Source: Gemmatimonadaceae bacterium (GTDB lineage Bacteria; Gemmatimonadota; Gemmatimonadetes; Gemmatimonadales; Gemmatimonadaceae). Taken from it: 64,000 nucleotides of DNA. The DNA lies in contig DATNEW010000032.1 of assembly GCA_035606695.1 (NCBI GenBank), positions 21,542 to 85,541 on the forward strand, written 5' to 3'. Positions 26,978 to 35,241 of this stretch are shown here, in pieces (the stretch's first letter is position 1; the number at the start of each line of letters is the position of its first letter). Made by a program: the position numbers and the translations under genes. The notes under the pieces were generated by a model, which saw only the letters and a list, made by a program, of their open reading frames with translations, did not search any database and was not told the DNA's origin.

Positions 26978-27367
26978 TTAGCGCGTGCCGCCGCCGCGAC
27001 GGCCGCCCATGCCGGCGGTCAGCTTGTCGTACGCAGCCTTCTGCTCATCCGTGAGGAGGGCCTTGATGGCTTCGCTCTGCTGCTTGCGCAGGTCCTGCAT
27101 CTTGGTGCGCGCATCGGCGTCGCCGCCGCGAGCGGCTTCCATCAGCGGCTGCTGCTTCGCCTGGAACTCCTTGACGATCGAGTCGGCCTTGGCCGCGACC
27201 GCGTCGGAGACGTGGAGCGAATCCTTCAGGAGCGCCACGACGTTCGGGCCGCGGCCGCCGCGGCGGCCACCCTGCTGCTGCGCGTCCTGCGCCTTCGCGA
27301 CCGTGGTAACCGCGACGAACATCGCGGCCGCCGTCACTGCCATCTTGATCATCTTCTTCATGTGCAT
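26978..27367 (-). CDS. Small secreted Spy/CpxP-like protein
   Basis: 129 residues from ATG 27367 with a G-rich site upstream; ATG 27361 is a close alternative. The signal peptide ends AKAQ after a long hydrophobic stretch (MAVTAAAMFVAVTTVAKA). The mature protein is helical, with Lys/Gln/Glu-rich segments (VVKEFQ-type and MQDLRKQQSEAIKALLT) and one LTxxQ-like motif (LTDEQKAAYDKL) of the type found in the Spy/CpxP periplasmic chaperone family. GGRRGGRG and a GGRRGGG tail add low-complexity Gly/Arg patches at both ends. A periplasmic chaperone or metal-response role is a family-level suggestion. A perfect hairpin terminator follows. Confidence 0.7.
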   Translation of the reverse strand: MHMKKMIKMAVTAAAMFVAVTTVAKAQDAQQQGGRRGGRGPNVVALLKDSLHVSDAVAAKADSIVKEFQAKQQPLMEAARGGDADARTKMQDLRKQQSEAIKALLTDEQKAAYDKLTAGMGGRRGGGTR

Positions 27368-27634
27368 TTGCCCCCAATGGAGAGTTTTGGTTTCTTCGTC
27401 GTGCGCGCTTGAGACGCCAGTCTGAGCACCATCGGCACAGAACTGCGACATCAGCTACGGGCGCGCCAAGACCCGCGCAGCGACAAAATGTTTGGGCGGC
27501 AACGACTTAGCTGTCGCCCCCTAGCGCAACTACTGAAATCTTGTATCCTTACCCGCCCTGCATGAATTACGCATCAGGACGTTTCGAACCAGTCACGATG
27601 CGATGGGTACTTTCAGTCGAAACGAGCGACTTTC

Positions 27635-28825
27635 GTGACGCTGCCGCCCACTTCACTCCCACCGACTCCGTCGGGTACTTCGCCGGCTACGCCGTCGACC
27701 GCATCGCCACTGACTCCGGCTGCGGCGCCGCCGTCACCTCCGGTTTCTTTTCCGCTCAGCTGGCTCAGCGAACACGCCTCGGCACCAATCCGGTACCGCT
27801 CGGTCACTGAGGTCGCCAGTCCCTCCGCGGAAGGCGCGATCAATCCTCAAATCGCATCTCTCCCCTTTACGCATCGTCCTGCATTGACGTTGGCGATTGC
27901 GCAGGGACCGGACGGTACGTGGAATCACACAATGCTGACGCTCCCGTCCGCTCGCGGCGAAAATTTCGATGGGATCGGAACGATCAACGCCGTGCGACGC
28001 TTGCTCGAATACGGCTGGGACAAGGACACGCCGCCGCTCGTGCACGCGCGGCGCGTGCTGTTCCGCTTGTTGGCCGAAGACGACGATCCGGATTACCTGT
28101 TCGAGTTTGCTAATACCAAAAGTGGCAACGACGAGGACATGGCGAAGCGCGGCCGCGCGATCCTGCGCGAGGCCGCGGCCGCGACGCTCGCGCAAGCGGG
28201 CTACGAGGGCGATCCCCGGCTGCGCGGCGCCGCTCGCCGCATTCTCGAGCGCGTCGCGTCGTATCTGCGTTCGCCGCACGCCCAGAAGCCGTTCGTGCGC
28301 GTGGGCAACCAGCACGTTCTGCCGCCCGAAGCGGCGCCGCCGTCGCTCTACGCGCTGCTCATGCTCGCGTACATGCCGCTGTTCCGCACCGAGCATCACG
28401 ACGCGATCGAACTCCTGTATCATCATCTGTCGCAGCCGCTGCCGCGGCAGGAAGCGGTGCAGATGTGCGGCAAGAAGGTCATCGCGCAGCCGCACCTGGT
28501 GCTCGGCGACATGCTGCCGAACCGCAACGTCGCCGACGAGGACGTGGTGTTCGCGATCACGTGGCTCGAGCTGATGGCCCGACTCGGCTTCCTGCGCAAG
28601 AACGACAACTGGTGCAAGCTGTTCGATCGCTTCCTGGACGACCGCGATGCGAGCGGCGTGTGGCATCCGCACAAAGGCGCGGCCGCGCCGCGCAGCGGGA
28701 ATCCGTTCCTCTGGCCGATGTATCCGCTCGAGGATCACCCGAGCGGCGACGAACGCTGGACGGACGTCACCTTCCGGCTCGGGCTCATCGCGCGACTGAC
28801 CGGCCGCACGATCGAGACGGTGTGA
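27635..28825 (+). CDS. Hypothetical protein with Pro-rich N-terminus
   Basis: 396 residues from GTG 27635. The first 45 residues are almost only Pro, Thr, Ser and Ala and are probably disordered. The true start may be later, but no better start codon with a ribosome-binding site is apparent. From about 60 the chain is globular, rich in Arg, Ala and Leu, with a helical-repeat look (NAVRRLLEYGWDKD, ARRVLFRLLAEDDD, GAARRILERVASYL). Conserved-looking aromatic and His residues occur in GVWHPHKGAA and NPFLWPMYPLED. I do not recognise the family. No signal peptide or membrane helix is predicted. The 37-bp gap to the following hydrolase gene suggests cotranscription. Confidence 0.75.
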   Translation: MTLPPTSLPPTPSGTSPATPSTASPLTPAAAPPSPPVSFPLSWLSEHASAPIRYRSVTEVASPSAEGAINPQIASLPFTHRPALTLAIAQGPDGTWNHTMLTLPSARGENFDGIGTINAVRRLLEYGWDKDTPPLVHARRVLFRLLAEDDDPDYLFEFANTKSGNDEDMAKRGRAILREAAAATLAQAGYEGDPRLRGAARRILERVASYLRSPHAQKPFVRVGNQHVLPPEAAPPSLYALLMLAYMPLFRTEHHDAIELLYHHLSQPLPRQEAVQMCGKKVIAQPHLVLGDMLPNRNVADEDVVFAITWLELMARLGFLRKNDNWCKLFDRFLDDRDASGVWHPHKGAAAPRSGNPFLWPMYPLEDHPSGDERWTDVTFRLGLIARLTGRTIETV

Positions 28826-28862
28826 TCGGCCTGGTCGCACGGCGCGCTATGATGAAACGCTG

Positions 28863-29738
28863 ATGGGCGGGCGGCGTCCACCATCGGAACTTTTTCCCGC
28901 CGGCCGCAACGACATCACGCAGCGACACGTCGCGCTCTCGACCCGCGTACAGTTGCGCGTCGCCGAAGGCGGGCGCGACGACGGCGAGCTCGTGGTGATG
29001 CTTCCCGGCTGGGGATCGCCCGTCTACATGTTTCGCCACGCGTTCACGCTGCTCGCCGAACGCGGTTTCCGCGTGGTCGTGGCCGAGTTGCGCGGATTCG
29101 GCCTGTCGGACAAGCCGAGTTGCCGTGGATCGTACTCGCTCGACGCGTACCTCGGCGATGTGGATGCGCTGCTCGACGCGCTCGGTGCCGAGCGCGCGCA
29201 TCTGGTCGGTCAGTCGATGGCCGGCGGCATCGTGTTGCACTATTCACTGCGGCGTGCGACGCGCGTGCGGCGAGCGGTCTTGATCAATCCCGTCGGGCTC
29301 GTGCCAATGCCGTTCTTGTGGGCGGCGCGCATTCCTCCGCCCGCGTTGTTCCGGATGTTCGGCGGACGGCTCGTGCCGCGGAGCATGGTGCGGCTCATTC
29401 TCGAGCGGCTCGTGTTCGCCAAGCCGGAGCATGTGCGCGAGCAGGACGTCGACGAGTATTGGTCGCCGTCGCAGCTGCCGGGCTATGCGTACGCGGCGCG
29501 CGCCAGTCTCGGTGAGTTTGATTGGCGTCCCGTCTCGAACGAGACCGCCGCGACGCTCAGCGTGCCGACGCTGGTGATGCTCGGAGCGCAGGATCGTCTG
29601 ATAGGCAACACCGAGGCGGACGCGCGTCGTTTGCACGGCGCGGTCGCGCAGACGTTGCCTGGTGGGCACTCGGTACAGGAGGAGACGCCGGACCCGGCGT
29701 ATCGCGCGATGGCGGATTTTTTTCGAGCCGATGGGTGA
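28863..29738 (+). CDS. Alpha/beta hydrolase
   Basis: 291 residues from ATG 28863. It has the alpha/beta hydrolase fold with PGWGSP as oxyanion motif, ELRGFGLSDKP, intact nucleophile S118 in GQSMAGG, Asp in LGAQDRLIG and His in LPGGHSVQEE. No signal peptide is visible. The substrate cannot be read from the sequence; esterase or C-C hydrolase-like activity are both possible. It follows the Pro-rich hypothetical gene by 37 bp on the same strand. In contrast to the hydrolase at 26049-26870, the catalytic triad is complete. Confidence 0.85.
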   Translation: MGGRRPPSELFPAGRNDITQRHVALSTRVQLRVAEGGRDDGELVVMLPGWGSPVYMFRHAFTLLAERGFRVVVAELRGFGLSDKPSCRGSYSLDAYLGDVDALLDALGAERAHLVGQSMAGGIVLHYSLRRATRVRRAVLINPVGLVPMPFLWAARIPPPALFRMFGGRLVPRSMVRLILERLVFAKPEHVREQDVDEYWSPSQLPGYAYAARASLGEFDWRPVSNETAATLSVPTLVMLGAQDRLIGNTEADARRLHGAVAQTLPGGHSVQEETPDPAYRAMADFFRADG

Positions 29739-30098
29739 GACTGTTCACCCGGACGTCCCTCGCTCGCGTTCGCTAGCAATAAGTCACAGAACGCGTTAAA
29801 TTTTTAGAGACAATTGAAGCGTCGCGGCAGGGGTCGCCGGCCCCAGGGTCTCTAGGGGCATGGGCGGCCGCCAGGATGGTCGCGGCAGCGAGGGACGGCG
29901 CGCAGGACATCGAGCGATCGATGCAGGCGCGGGCCGCAACGGTCCTCGTGTTGGCGGAGCGCGGAACAACGCTCCGCCGTGTTCGCCAGTGAGCCCTCCG
30001 CTCACCGGCACTTTTTTTAAGTCATCGGTCCCGGGAAGGTCCCGGGTGCGCGGCCCCGATGCAAAGCATGCAAAGCATCCGCGACGCACACCGGGATC
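29739..30098 (+). promoter_or_regulatory. Structured 360-bp leader region of the RNA helicase gene
   Basis: No gene is visible. An AT-rich patch at about 29797-29812 (GTTAAATTTTTAG) is a plausible promoter region for the helicase. Downstream are a perfect 9-bp hairpin GGCGGAGCG/CGCTCCGCC (29953-29961, 29970-29978), a terminator-like hairpin with T7, and a direct repeat of GGTCCCGGG (30027-30046). The start codon is 80 bp beyond the T7. DEAD-box helicase genes are often preceded by long structured leaders, so control by RNA structure is plausible. Confidence 0.5.
29986..30018 (+). terminator. Terminator/attenuator-like hairpin with T7
   Basis: CCAGTGAGC (29986-29994) pairs with GCTCACCGG (30000-30008) at 8 of 9 positions around a 5-nt loop, followed by CACTTTTTTT. 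It could end transcription from the upstream hydrolase gene about 250 bp away, or attenuate within the helicase leader. Confidence 0.55.
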
Positions 30099-31283
30099 AT
30101 GGTAGAACACACAACTGAAGTAGAGCAGGAAGCGGCCACAGAGAGCCGCACCTTCGACGAACTGGGCCTATCGCCTTCCGTTCTCCAGGCCGTTCGCGAT
30201 GCCGGCTACAAGCATCCAACTCCAATTCAGGCCAACGCCATTCCGCTCGTGCTCAAGGGGCGCGACGTCATGGGTCTGGCGCAGACCGGCACCGGCAAGA
30301 CCGCCGCGTTCACACTGCCGATCGTCAATCAGCTTCTGGGCGGACCGCGCCGTACGCGAGCGTTGGTGTTGACGCCGACGCGCGAGCTGTGCATTCAGGT
30401 CGAGGAGAGCGTGCACAAATACGCGCGTCACTCGGAGCTGAACGTGGTTCCGGTCTATGGCGGCGTGCCGCTCGAGCCGCAGACGAAGAAGCTGCGCGCC
30501 GGCGTGGACATCGTGGTCGCGACGCCGGGCCGGTTGATCGATCATCTCGATCGGCAGAACGTCGTGTTCGACGATCTCGAGGTGCTGGTGCTCGACGAAG
30601 CGGACCGCATGCTCGACATGGGTTTTGCGCCGCAGATCAACCGCATCATCGCCGACATTCCGAAGTACCGGCAGACGCTGTTGTTCAGCGCCACGATGCC
30701 GCCCGAGGTCGAGGCGCTCGCGCGCAAGTATCTGCGGAAGCCGCTCGTGGTGCAGGTCGGGCGCCGCTCGCAGACGGCGGACACGGTGACGCACGCGGTG
30801 TATCCGGTGCCGCGCGACCGCAAGAGCGAGCTGCTCGCGCGGTTGCTCAAGGACGAGAATCTCGATTCGGTGCTCGTGTTCACGCGGACGAAGCACGGCG
30901 CCGACCGCGTGGTGCGGCATCTCGAGCGCGAGGGAATCCAGTCGACGGCGATGCACGCCGACAAGACGCAGCCGCAGCGCGCGAAGGCATTAGCAGACTT
31001 TAAAGCCGGGAAGGTCCGCGTGCTCGTCGCGACGGACATCGCGCAGCGCGGCCTCGACATCTCCGGGATCACGCACGTGGTCAACTACGACGTGCCGCAG
31101 CAGGCGGAAGACTACGTGCACCGTATCGGCCGCACGGGCCGCGCGGCGAAGGAAGGCGACGCGTTCACGTTCATGTCGCCCGACGAGATCGCGATGGTGC
31201 GGCTGATCGAGCAGGTGATCGGCCAGCCGATTCCGAGGATCTCGGTGCCTGGGTTTGATTTCGGGACGGTGGCGGCGGACTGA
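30099..31283 (+). CDS. rhlE: DEAD-box ATP-dependent RNA helicase, RhlE type
   Basis: 394 residues from ATG 30099. All helicase motifs are present: Q motif (HPTPIQ), motif I AQTGTGKT (61-68), PTRELCIQ, TPGRLID, DEAD (166-169), SAT, then the second RecA domain with VLVATDIAQRGLDI and HRIGRTGRA. The C-terminus stops soon after the core (about residue 385), without the basic tail many RhlE proteins carry. It unwinds RNA duplexes in ribosome assembly or RNA decay in the cytoplasm; RhlE is the best family match. A structured leader precedes it, and a strong hairpin with T5 follows within a repeat element shared with the convergent gene. Confidence 0.93.
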   Translation: MVEHTTEVEQEAATESRTFDELGLSPSVLQAVRDAGYKHPTPIQANAIPLVLKGRDVMGLAQTGTGKTAAFTLPIVNQLLGGPRRTRALVLTPTRELCIQVEESVHKYARHSELNVVPVYGGVPLEPQTKKLRAGVDIVVATPGRLIDHLDRQNVVFDDLEVLVLDEADRMLDMGFAPQINRIIADIPKYRQTLLFSATMPPEVEALARKYLRKPLVVQVGRRSQTADTVTHAVYPVPRDRKSELLARLLKDENLDSVLVFTRTKHGADRVVRHLEREGIQSTAMHADKTQPQRAKALADFKAGKVRVLVATDIAQRGLDISGITHVVNYDVPQQAEDYVHRIGRTGRAAKEGDAFTFMSPDEIAMVRLIEQVIGQPIPRISVPGFDFGTVAAD

Positions 31284-31285
31284 TT

Positions 31286-31405
31286 GTGGGCGTGTGGGCG
31301 TGTGGGCGTGTGGGCGTATGGGCGTATGAGCGAACGACAAAGGGCGACGGATTATCCGTCGCCCTTCTGTTTTTCCATACGCCCATACGCCCATGCCCCA
31401 TACGC
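31286..31405. repeat. Hairpin core with mirrored TGGGCG-type tandem arms; bidirectional terminator
   Basis: The core AAGGGCGACGGA (31340-31351) and TCCGTCGCCCTT (31355-31366) is identical in both arms to the core at 6910-6939 but has a 3-nt loop. Left of it are octamers GTGGGCGT/ATGGGCGT (31287-31327). To the right, after CTGTTTTT, are mirrored CGCCCATA units (31377-31406). It fills the gap between rhlE and the convergent CBM-protein gene, touching both stop codons. The T5 run after the core makes it a good rightward terminator. Confidence 0.8.
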
Positions 31406-32668
31406 CTAAGGCACCACAATCAACCCCACGAACCCATTGAACGAATCATTCACCGTCGGCAGTCCCGGCGGCGCCATCCAGGCACCGCCGTCGACGCGCA
31501 CGTTGATCTGATGCATGCCGGGGGAGAGCGGCACGTTCAGCTCCCAGAGATCGCGGCCGCGGCGAACCAGCGTGAGCGGTTCCCAGTCGCTGAAGTCGCC
31601 CATGACGTCGACGGTTTCGACGCCGCCCACGTGAATCACGATCTTCTGCATGCCGCCGGTGCCGGGGCGCATGTCGAAGTCTTTCACGAGAATGGCGTGC
31701 GGCATGGAGACCGGCACGGAGTTCTTCGAGATCGGCGAGTACGCGATCTCGAGGCCGCCCATGGCGAACGAGCGCGCGGGCAATCCGCGCAGCGGGAGTG
31801 CCGGTTGACGCCCGCCGCCGCCGATGATCGCGACGCGTTCGTTGAGCCACACCGTCGCCATCGCCGAGCTCCAGCGACGCGAGTCAGGCGTGACGTCGTA
31901 GGCGTTGCCGAAGCGATAGCCTGATTGCGCCGCCAGCTCGAGCGGGCCGACCTCCCAGCGCATCGAGCCTTCGAGATCGCTGAACCGCGACTGCCGGTCG
32001 CAGGCCGTAGCGCCGGGAGATTTCGCGAACACCGCGCGCAAATCGCCGAGATCCGCGATCGGCGCCGGGCCGGCGAGCGCCGCGCACGTGGTATCCGCGG
32101 CGGATGCAGCTTTGCTGAATGAGAAATTTGTGAAGGTGGCCGTGAATGTCGCGGTGCCGAACCCGGACGGTGATTCGCCGACCTTGCCCCAGGCGCCCGC
32201 ATCGACGACGTCGGCCGACGACACGACGGCCACTCGCCATGGACGCGCGACACCGCCGCCCAACCACAATCCGCCGTTCTGGCTGAACAGCAAGTGGACG
32301 CGCGTCTGCACGTCCACTTGATCGCTGCCGAGCGAGCGATCGTCCACCGCGCGGCTGGCGTTGCCGATCATTTCCGCGCGCACGCCGTACACCGTCGGCG
32401 AGGTGAACGTGCCGGAGACGATGCCGTCGGCGATTTGAAGATTCTGCTCGGTGACGAGCATCGAGCCGCGCGCGCTGAGCTGGGCGTGCGGGCGATCGAA
32501 CTGGAAGTTCGGCGCGATGCGGAATGCGGTGAAGGGCAGCACGCCATCCGACACGGTGTACTGCCCGGCCTCCAGCTTGGAGACAAGTTGCGCTGCAAGC
32601 TCCCGCGGTAGGGCGGGAACCAGCAGCGCAGCAGCCAACGTGAGGATTGCGACCTTCCGCTCGTTCAT
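31406..32668 (-). CDS. Exported protein with C-terminal glycogen-binding (CBM48-like) domain
   Basis: 420 residues from ATG 32668, which lies one base after the preceding stop codon. A signal peptide ends ELAAQ. Residues about 30-330 are rich in alternating hydrophobic strands (LQIADGIVSGTFTS, RWEVGPLELAAQSGYRF) and look like a beta-barrel or beta-sandwich; an outer-membrane location is inferred. Residues about 342-420 form an AMPK-beta/CBM48-type domain: VDVMGDFSDWEPLTL and ELNVPLSPGMHQINVRVDG. Such domains bind alpha-glucans or act as spacers. It is the last gene of a sigma-factor operon whose second product carries the same kind of domain. A large hairpin repeat follows the stop codon. Confidence 0.82.
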   Translation of the reverse strand: MNERKVAILTLAAALLVPALPRELAAQLVSKLEAGQYTVSDGVLPFTAFRIAPNFQFDRPHAQLSARGSMLVTEQNLQIADGIVSGTFTSPTVYGVRAEMIGNASRAVDDRSLGSDQVDVQTRVHLLFSQNGGLWLGGGVARPWRVAVVSSADVVDAGAWGKVGESPSGFGTATFTATFTNFSFSKAASAADTTCAALAGPAPIADLGDLRAVFAKSPGATACDRQSRFSDLEGSMRWEVGPLELAAQSGYRFGNAYDVTPDSRRWSSAMATVWLNERVAIIGGGGRQPALPLRGLPARSFAMGGLEIAYSPISKNSVPVSMPHAILVKDFDMRPGTGGMQKIVIHVGGVETVDVMGDFSDWEPLTLVRRGRDLWELNVPLSPGMHQINVRVDGGAWMAPPGLPTVNDSFNGFVGLIVVP

Positions 32669-32669
32669 G

Positions 32670-33311
32670 TTATTCCGAGCTTTGGTTCTCCTGCGGAGTC
32701 TCCGGCGTTTTAACGGCGCCGGCTGGTCCCCTCATGGGGCCCTCTCGAATTCGGTTCTGCAAGGCAGCACCGGGATTCAATCCTTTAAGAATGTCCGCGG
32801 AGACGTTGTTCCACAAGCTGTTGAACGTTGCGTCGTCCGCACCGTCACGCCAGAGCTTGTTAATCGCCGTGAACGCTTCATCGCGAGGCACACCGCGGCC
32901 GATGAAATCCGCCCAGATCGCAAAGGCCATGAGATCGCTGCGATTCTTCTGGCGGATGCGAAATTCGCTGATCTGGTCGGGCTTGCCGCCGGCTTCGAGC
33001 ACGCCGGCCGCGGCATCGAGCTCGTTCTCGTCGACCGCGCCGAGTGCGCTGTGGGCGGTCTTCAGGTAGCCGAACTTTTTGCGAACCTCGACGACGATCT
33101 TGCGGAAGTCGGCGTGCTTGGCGAGCCCCTGCATTGCCTTCAGCAGCAGGGGATGCGTCGGAATTCCCGCCGACTCGGCGGAATCGATGATGGATTCGAC
33201 CTGGTAGCGGCTATTCGGATCGAGCTTGGCGAGTGGATCGGTGTCCTGCGCCACCGCCGGCAGCGCGCCCATGAGGAACAGCGCCGCTGCGCCGAGCAGC
33301 GTTGAGCGCAT
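32670..33311 (-). CDS. Exported protein of unknown function in the sigma-factor operon
   Basis: 213 residues from ATG 33311. The frame is open upstream, but this start exposes a signal peptide (MRSTLLGAAALFLMGALPAVAQ). The mature part is predicted mainly helical with Lys/Asp/Ala-rich segments (DPNSRYQVESIIDSAESAGI, LLLKAMQGLAKHADFRKI) and a charged C-terminus rich in Pro, Glu and Gln. No known domain is recognised. Its stop codon is one base before the next start codon, so translation is probably coupled with the CBM protein. It sits 80 bp after the membrane CBM protein gene. A periplasmic helper for the operon's outer-membrane product is only a guess. Confidence 0.75.
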   Translation of the reverse strand: MRSTLLGAAALFLMGALPAVAQDTDPLAKLDPNSRYQVESIIDSAESAGIPTHPLLLKAMQGLAKHADFRKIVVEVRKKFGYLKTAHSALGAVDENELDAAAGVLEAGGKPDQISEFRIRQKNRSDLMAFAIWADFIGRGVPRDEAFTAINKLWRDGADDATFNSLWNNVSADILKGLNPGAALQNRIREGPMRGPAGAVKTPETPQENQSSE

Positions 33312-33391
33312 GCTCGTTCGGCGGTGGTGCGGGTGGGGGACCTGCGCGACCGCGGGGGACGACTTCGGGGCGCCAAAACGGGAGGCACGGC

Positions 33392-34018
33392 TCACAGCGC
33401 GGGCCCTCGACTGACAATGCGAACGGAGTTGGGATGGCCGAAGCCGTCGTCCGGCGCGAGCGGCGCGCTCGGATCGTTCACCCACTGACCGTCCACCAGA
33501 TAGGCGTATACATGACGTCCGGCCGTCAGCGGCAGCGTCACGGTCCATACGGCGCTGTTCGCGACGCGGACCATTGGGGTCTTCGTATCGCTCCAGTCGT
33601 TGAAGTCACCAACGAGCTTGACCTTCGAGGCCTGGGGCGCGACGACGACGAACTTGACGACCGTGTCGGAAACCGGGGGCTGCGTAGCAACACCAACTGA
33701 AGGCTGGCCGCCCGAACGGACGCCCCGGTTGTTCGTGAACCCGCCGGCAATGACACCGATGCCGACGAGGCCCGCGGCGACGAGGGTGCTCGCCACGGGA
33801 GAGAGACGGAAGGTGCGAGGCTCGCCGATACGGCGAACGATTGACGAGAGCGCGGTGATCGGCGCGAAGACCTTGGTGTCGGCCAAGCGGCGCCGGGGAA
33901 CCGGCTCCGCGCGGACGGCCGCCATGATGCGCGTACGAGCCTGGGGGTCAGTGACCACCGGGCGCCGCGCCTCACGGACGATCCATTCCACGTAGGGATC
34001 CTGCTCCGACTCAATCAT
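33392..34018 (-). CDS. Single-pass membrane protein with periplasmic glycogen-binding domain, probable anti-sigma partner
   Basis: 208 residues from ATG 34018, which overlaps the sigma-factor stop codon by 8 nt. The N-terminal cytoplasmic region (1-72) is basic and lacks Cys, so no zinc anti-sigma motif is present. One membrane helix runs at about 74-94. Residues 120-205 are a CBM48/AMPK-type domain (FVVVAPQASKVKLVGDFNDW, LTAGRHVYAYLVDGQW) facing the periplasm. Position directly after an ECF sigma gene, with coupled translation, is the usual place for an anti-sigma factor. That role is inferred, since the N-terminus does not match known anti-sigma domains. If correct, a glucan-binding domain could sense the signal. 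Confidence 0.82.
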   Translation of the reverse strand: MIESEQDPYVEWIVREARRPVVTDPQARTRIMAAVRAEPVPRRRLADTKVFAPITALSSIVRRIGEPRTFRLSPVASTLVAAGLVGIGVIAGGFTNNRGVRSGGQPSVGVATQPPVSDTVVKFVVVAPQASKVKLVGDFNDWSDTKTPMVRVANSAVWTVTLPLTAGRHVYAYLVDGQWVNDPSAPLAPDDGFGHPNSVRIVSRGPAL

Positions 34019-34550
34019 GCTTGATCCGCTCCCACCGTTCGCGCAGCCGGTCACACGCACGCTTCACACGCATCTTCAACGCAGAGACGCCAACACCCGT
34101 GAGCGCCGACATCTCTTCGTAGCTCATCTCTTCGATGTATTTCAGGAGAAATGCTTCTCGCAACAACGGGTCCAGCTCATTGAGCACACGCTGAACGAAC
34201 TCTTCGTCTTCACCCGACCAGGTCGTGCTTCGGTCCGGGGCGTTCAGCAGGAGCGCTTCCTCGCGAACGAACACCTTCTCGCGATGGGCGCGCCGTGCGG
34301 CAATGCTCCGGCACTGATTCACTAAAATCCGGTACAACCACGCGCTGAAACGATCGCGCTCCTGGTACCGGTTCAGTGCCCGATACGCACGGAGGAAAGT
34401 CGCCTGCAACGCATCTTCCGCGTCGTCGCGGTTTCCCAACATCCGAATCGCAAACCGCGCGCAGCGATCGTAATACCGATCCACCAGCGCGGCGTAAGCG
34501 TCAACGTCGCCTGCCAGCACGCGTTGAACGTCGGCGGCATCGTCGCTCAT
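34011..34550 (-). CDS. ECF-type RNA polymerase sigma factor
   Basis: 179 residues from ATG 34550, which has AAAGGA five bases upstream; longer in-frame starts lack this. Region 2 (about 8-75: DAYAALVDRYYDRCARFA, DAEDALQATFLRAYRAL, FSAWLYRILVNQCRS) and region 4 (about 118-170: LLREAFLLKYIEEMSYEEM with a helix-turn-helix LTGVGVSALKMRVKRA) are typical of ECF sigma factors. The linker carries a Trp-Ser-Gly-Glu-Asp segment. It heads a four-gene leftward operon with two glycogen-binding-domain proteins. The 152 bp upstream separate it from an unrelated pseudopilin gene and presumably hold its own promoter, possibly autoregulated. Confidence 0.93.
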   Translation of the reverse strand: MSDDAADVQRVLAGDVDAYAALVDRYYDRCARFAIRMLGNRDDAEDALQATFLRAYRALNRYQERDRFSAWLYRILVNQCRSIAARRAHREKVFVREEALLLNAPDRSTTWSGEDEEFVQRVLNELDPLLREAFLLKYIEEMSYEEMSALTGVGVSALKMRVKRACDRLRERWERIKHD

Positions 34551-34702
34551 GTCCTTTGGTATAACCCGGTCCCCTTTCGTCGAGGTCACATCAGACACCG
34601 AGGTCGAAGCTCCTGGGCCGAGCGGGTCGGGCGCGGAGCGAGATAACACCTTGTTCGGCAACAGCTTCATTCGATAGAAATGGTGTGTGGTGCAGATCAC
34701 CG

Positions 34703-35161
34703 TCAATACCGAAGTCTACCCAGGCGTGACATCGTTAACGTGTCAACAAACGAGCCCCGCCGTGCCGTGAGCGTCAGATTCGACAAACCATAGCCAAGGC
34801 CGTGCGGGTCATACACCACGGAATCACGGTTCGAGCCAAGACTAACTCCATAGGATTGTCGAACAGTTCGCCGCAGTATGATGCGGCCTCCGGAGCGCAC
34901 CACCAATTGGCCCGCAGCCGTATCCACGACGACGGCGGTCAACGCGCGGCGCTCGACGGCGCTCTGCCGGGCGAGCGAGAACGCGCTGCCCATGTCGCTC
35001 GTGGCGGCGTGAACCGCCGCGCTGTCGCGCATGGCCGCGAGGTGCGGGGCGGCGATGGCGAAGAGCATCCCTGCGACCATCAACACCAGCGTGAGCTCGA
35101 GCATGGTGAACGCGTGGCGCGTGGCGAGACGCGCTTGCCCTGGGCGTGGTATCCTGTGCAT
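34703..35161 (-). CDS. Orphan GspH/FimT-type pseudopilin
   Basis: 152 residues from ATG 35161. The prepilin signature RHAFTMLELTLVLMVAGMLF has Glu at +5 of the mature chain and a long hydrophobic helix; the residue before the cleavage site is Ala rather than the usual Gly. The rest has the beta-rich GspH/FimT layout (AFSLARQSAVERRALTAVVV, RSGGRIILRR). It would be processed by a prepilin peptidase and packed in a type IV pilus or type II secretion pseudopilus. No other pilin, secretin or ATPase gene is nearby, so it is an isolated minor pseudopilin. It is divergent from the Lpp-like lipoprotein gene with 80 bp between. Confidence 0.85.
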   Translation of the reverse strand: MHRIPRPGQARLATRHAFTMLELTLVLMVAGMLFAIAAPHLAAMRDSAAVHAATSDMGSAFSLARQSAVERRALTAVVVDTAAGQLVVRSGGRIILRRTVRQSYGVSLGSNRDSVVYDPHGLGYGLSNLTLTARRGSFVDTLTMSRLGRLRY

Positions 35162-35241
35162 GCCATTCAAGAACGCTCGACCGAGCGCCCGAGCGGCACC
35201 ATTTTGCCGCGATCACACTCCTTCACCCGCGGAACCAACGC

